DNA of 64,000 nucleotides, taken from positions 992,001-1,056,000 of the forward strand of contig NZ_OBDO01000001.1 of NCBI RefSeq assembly GCF_900215145.1, given 5' to 3'. The first letter of the stretch is position 1. The number at the start of each line of letters is the position of its first letter. Of the stretch, positions 61,791 to 64,000 are shown one piece after another. This DNA comes from Geodermatophilus sabuli. Its GTDB lineage: Bacteria > Actinomycetota > Actinomycetes > Mycobacteriales > Geodermatophilaceae. Both the position numbers and the translations under genes were made by a program. The notes beneath the pieces are model-generated. The model worked only from the letters and a program-made list of their open reading frames with translations, was not told where the DNA came from and made no database searches.

Positions 61791-64000
<2,210 letters not shown>

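Overview
This window is about 64 kb of very GC-rich core chromosome from an actinobacterium. The gene content points to the Frankiales/Geodermatophilales area (Geodermatophilus, Blastococcus or Modestobacter type). The evidence is the near-universal G/C third position, many GTG starts, GTGA/ATGA stop-start overlaps, a BldD regulator, an SsgA-like protein, the phosphatidylinositol mannoside genes (PIP synthase, acyltransferase, PimA) after thrS, and the actinobacterial order thrS-HIT-pgsA-acyltransferase-pimA-pdxS-pdxT-yebC-ruvCAB-yajC-secD-secF-apt-relA. The genus is inferred and was not tested by any search.

Layout. 1-8 kb: end of a GNAT acetyltransferase, a hotdog thioesterase divergent from polA, a methyltransferase, rpsA with a strong terminator, a small unknown gene, coaE, then a minus-strand tRNA Gly-Cys-Val cluster. 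8-13 kb: an SsgA-like protein, an ECF sigma/anti-sigma pair, a PGPGW membrane protein, tRNA-Val(CAC), an HNH nuclease, a MOSC protein and a CapA-type lipoprotein. 13-22.8 kb: thrS, lipid/PIM synthesis genes, a LemA-like protein, pyridoxal phosphate synthase (pdxS/pdxT) and yebC. 23-32 kb: ruvCAB, yajC-secD-secF, apt, relA. 32-34 kb: two tandem cyclophilins on the minus strand. 34-40 kb: a metallo-hydrolase, hisS, an aldo-keto reductase, aspS and a class V aminotransferase. 40-44.5 kb: a DUF559 protein between two long palindromes, a second aldo-keto reductase, rarA and two small membrane proteins. 44.5-56.6 kb: alaS, ruvX, mltG, aroE, a prepilin peptidase, aroC-aroK-aroB-aroQ, an M24 peptidase, efp, nusB. 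56.6-64 kb: a 48-codon gene, bldD, and the pyrimidine operon pyrR-pyrB-pyrC-carA-carB (carB runs off the end).

How it works together. The aro genes supply almost the whole shikimate pathway (3-dehydroquinate to chorismate, apart from aroA and the first step). The pyr operon covers carbamoyl phosphate to dihydroorotate and carries a recognisable PyrR-binding RNA hairpin over its ribosome binding site. The ruv genes form the Holliday junction resolvasome, and yajC/secD/secF the accessory part of the Sec translocon.

Other signals. Nine genes have a TANNNT -10-like hexamer ending 6-8 bases before the start codon, the signature of leaderless transcription, which fixes several starts. A dispersed repeat family with the exact core GAGCGAGGAGCGGAGCG sits at stop-start junctions (hisS/aldo-keto reductase, upstream of rarA, aroK/aroB, and a degenerate copy after yebC flanked by a 12-base direct repeat). 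I found no transposase, integrase, CRISPR array, phage gene or biosynthetic cluster, and nothing I would call a new defence or metabolic system. The most novel items are regulatory RNA, repeats, very small ORFs and an atypical ECF sigma factor.
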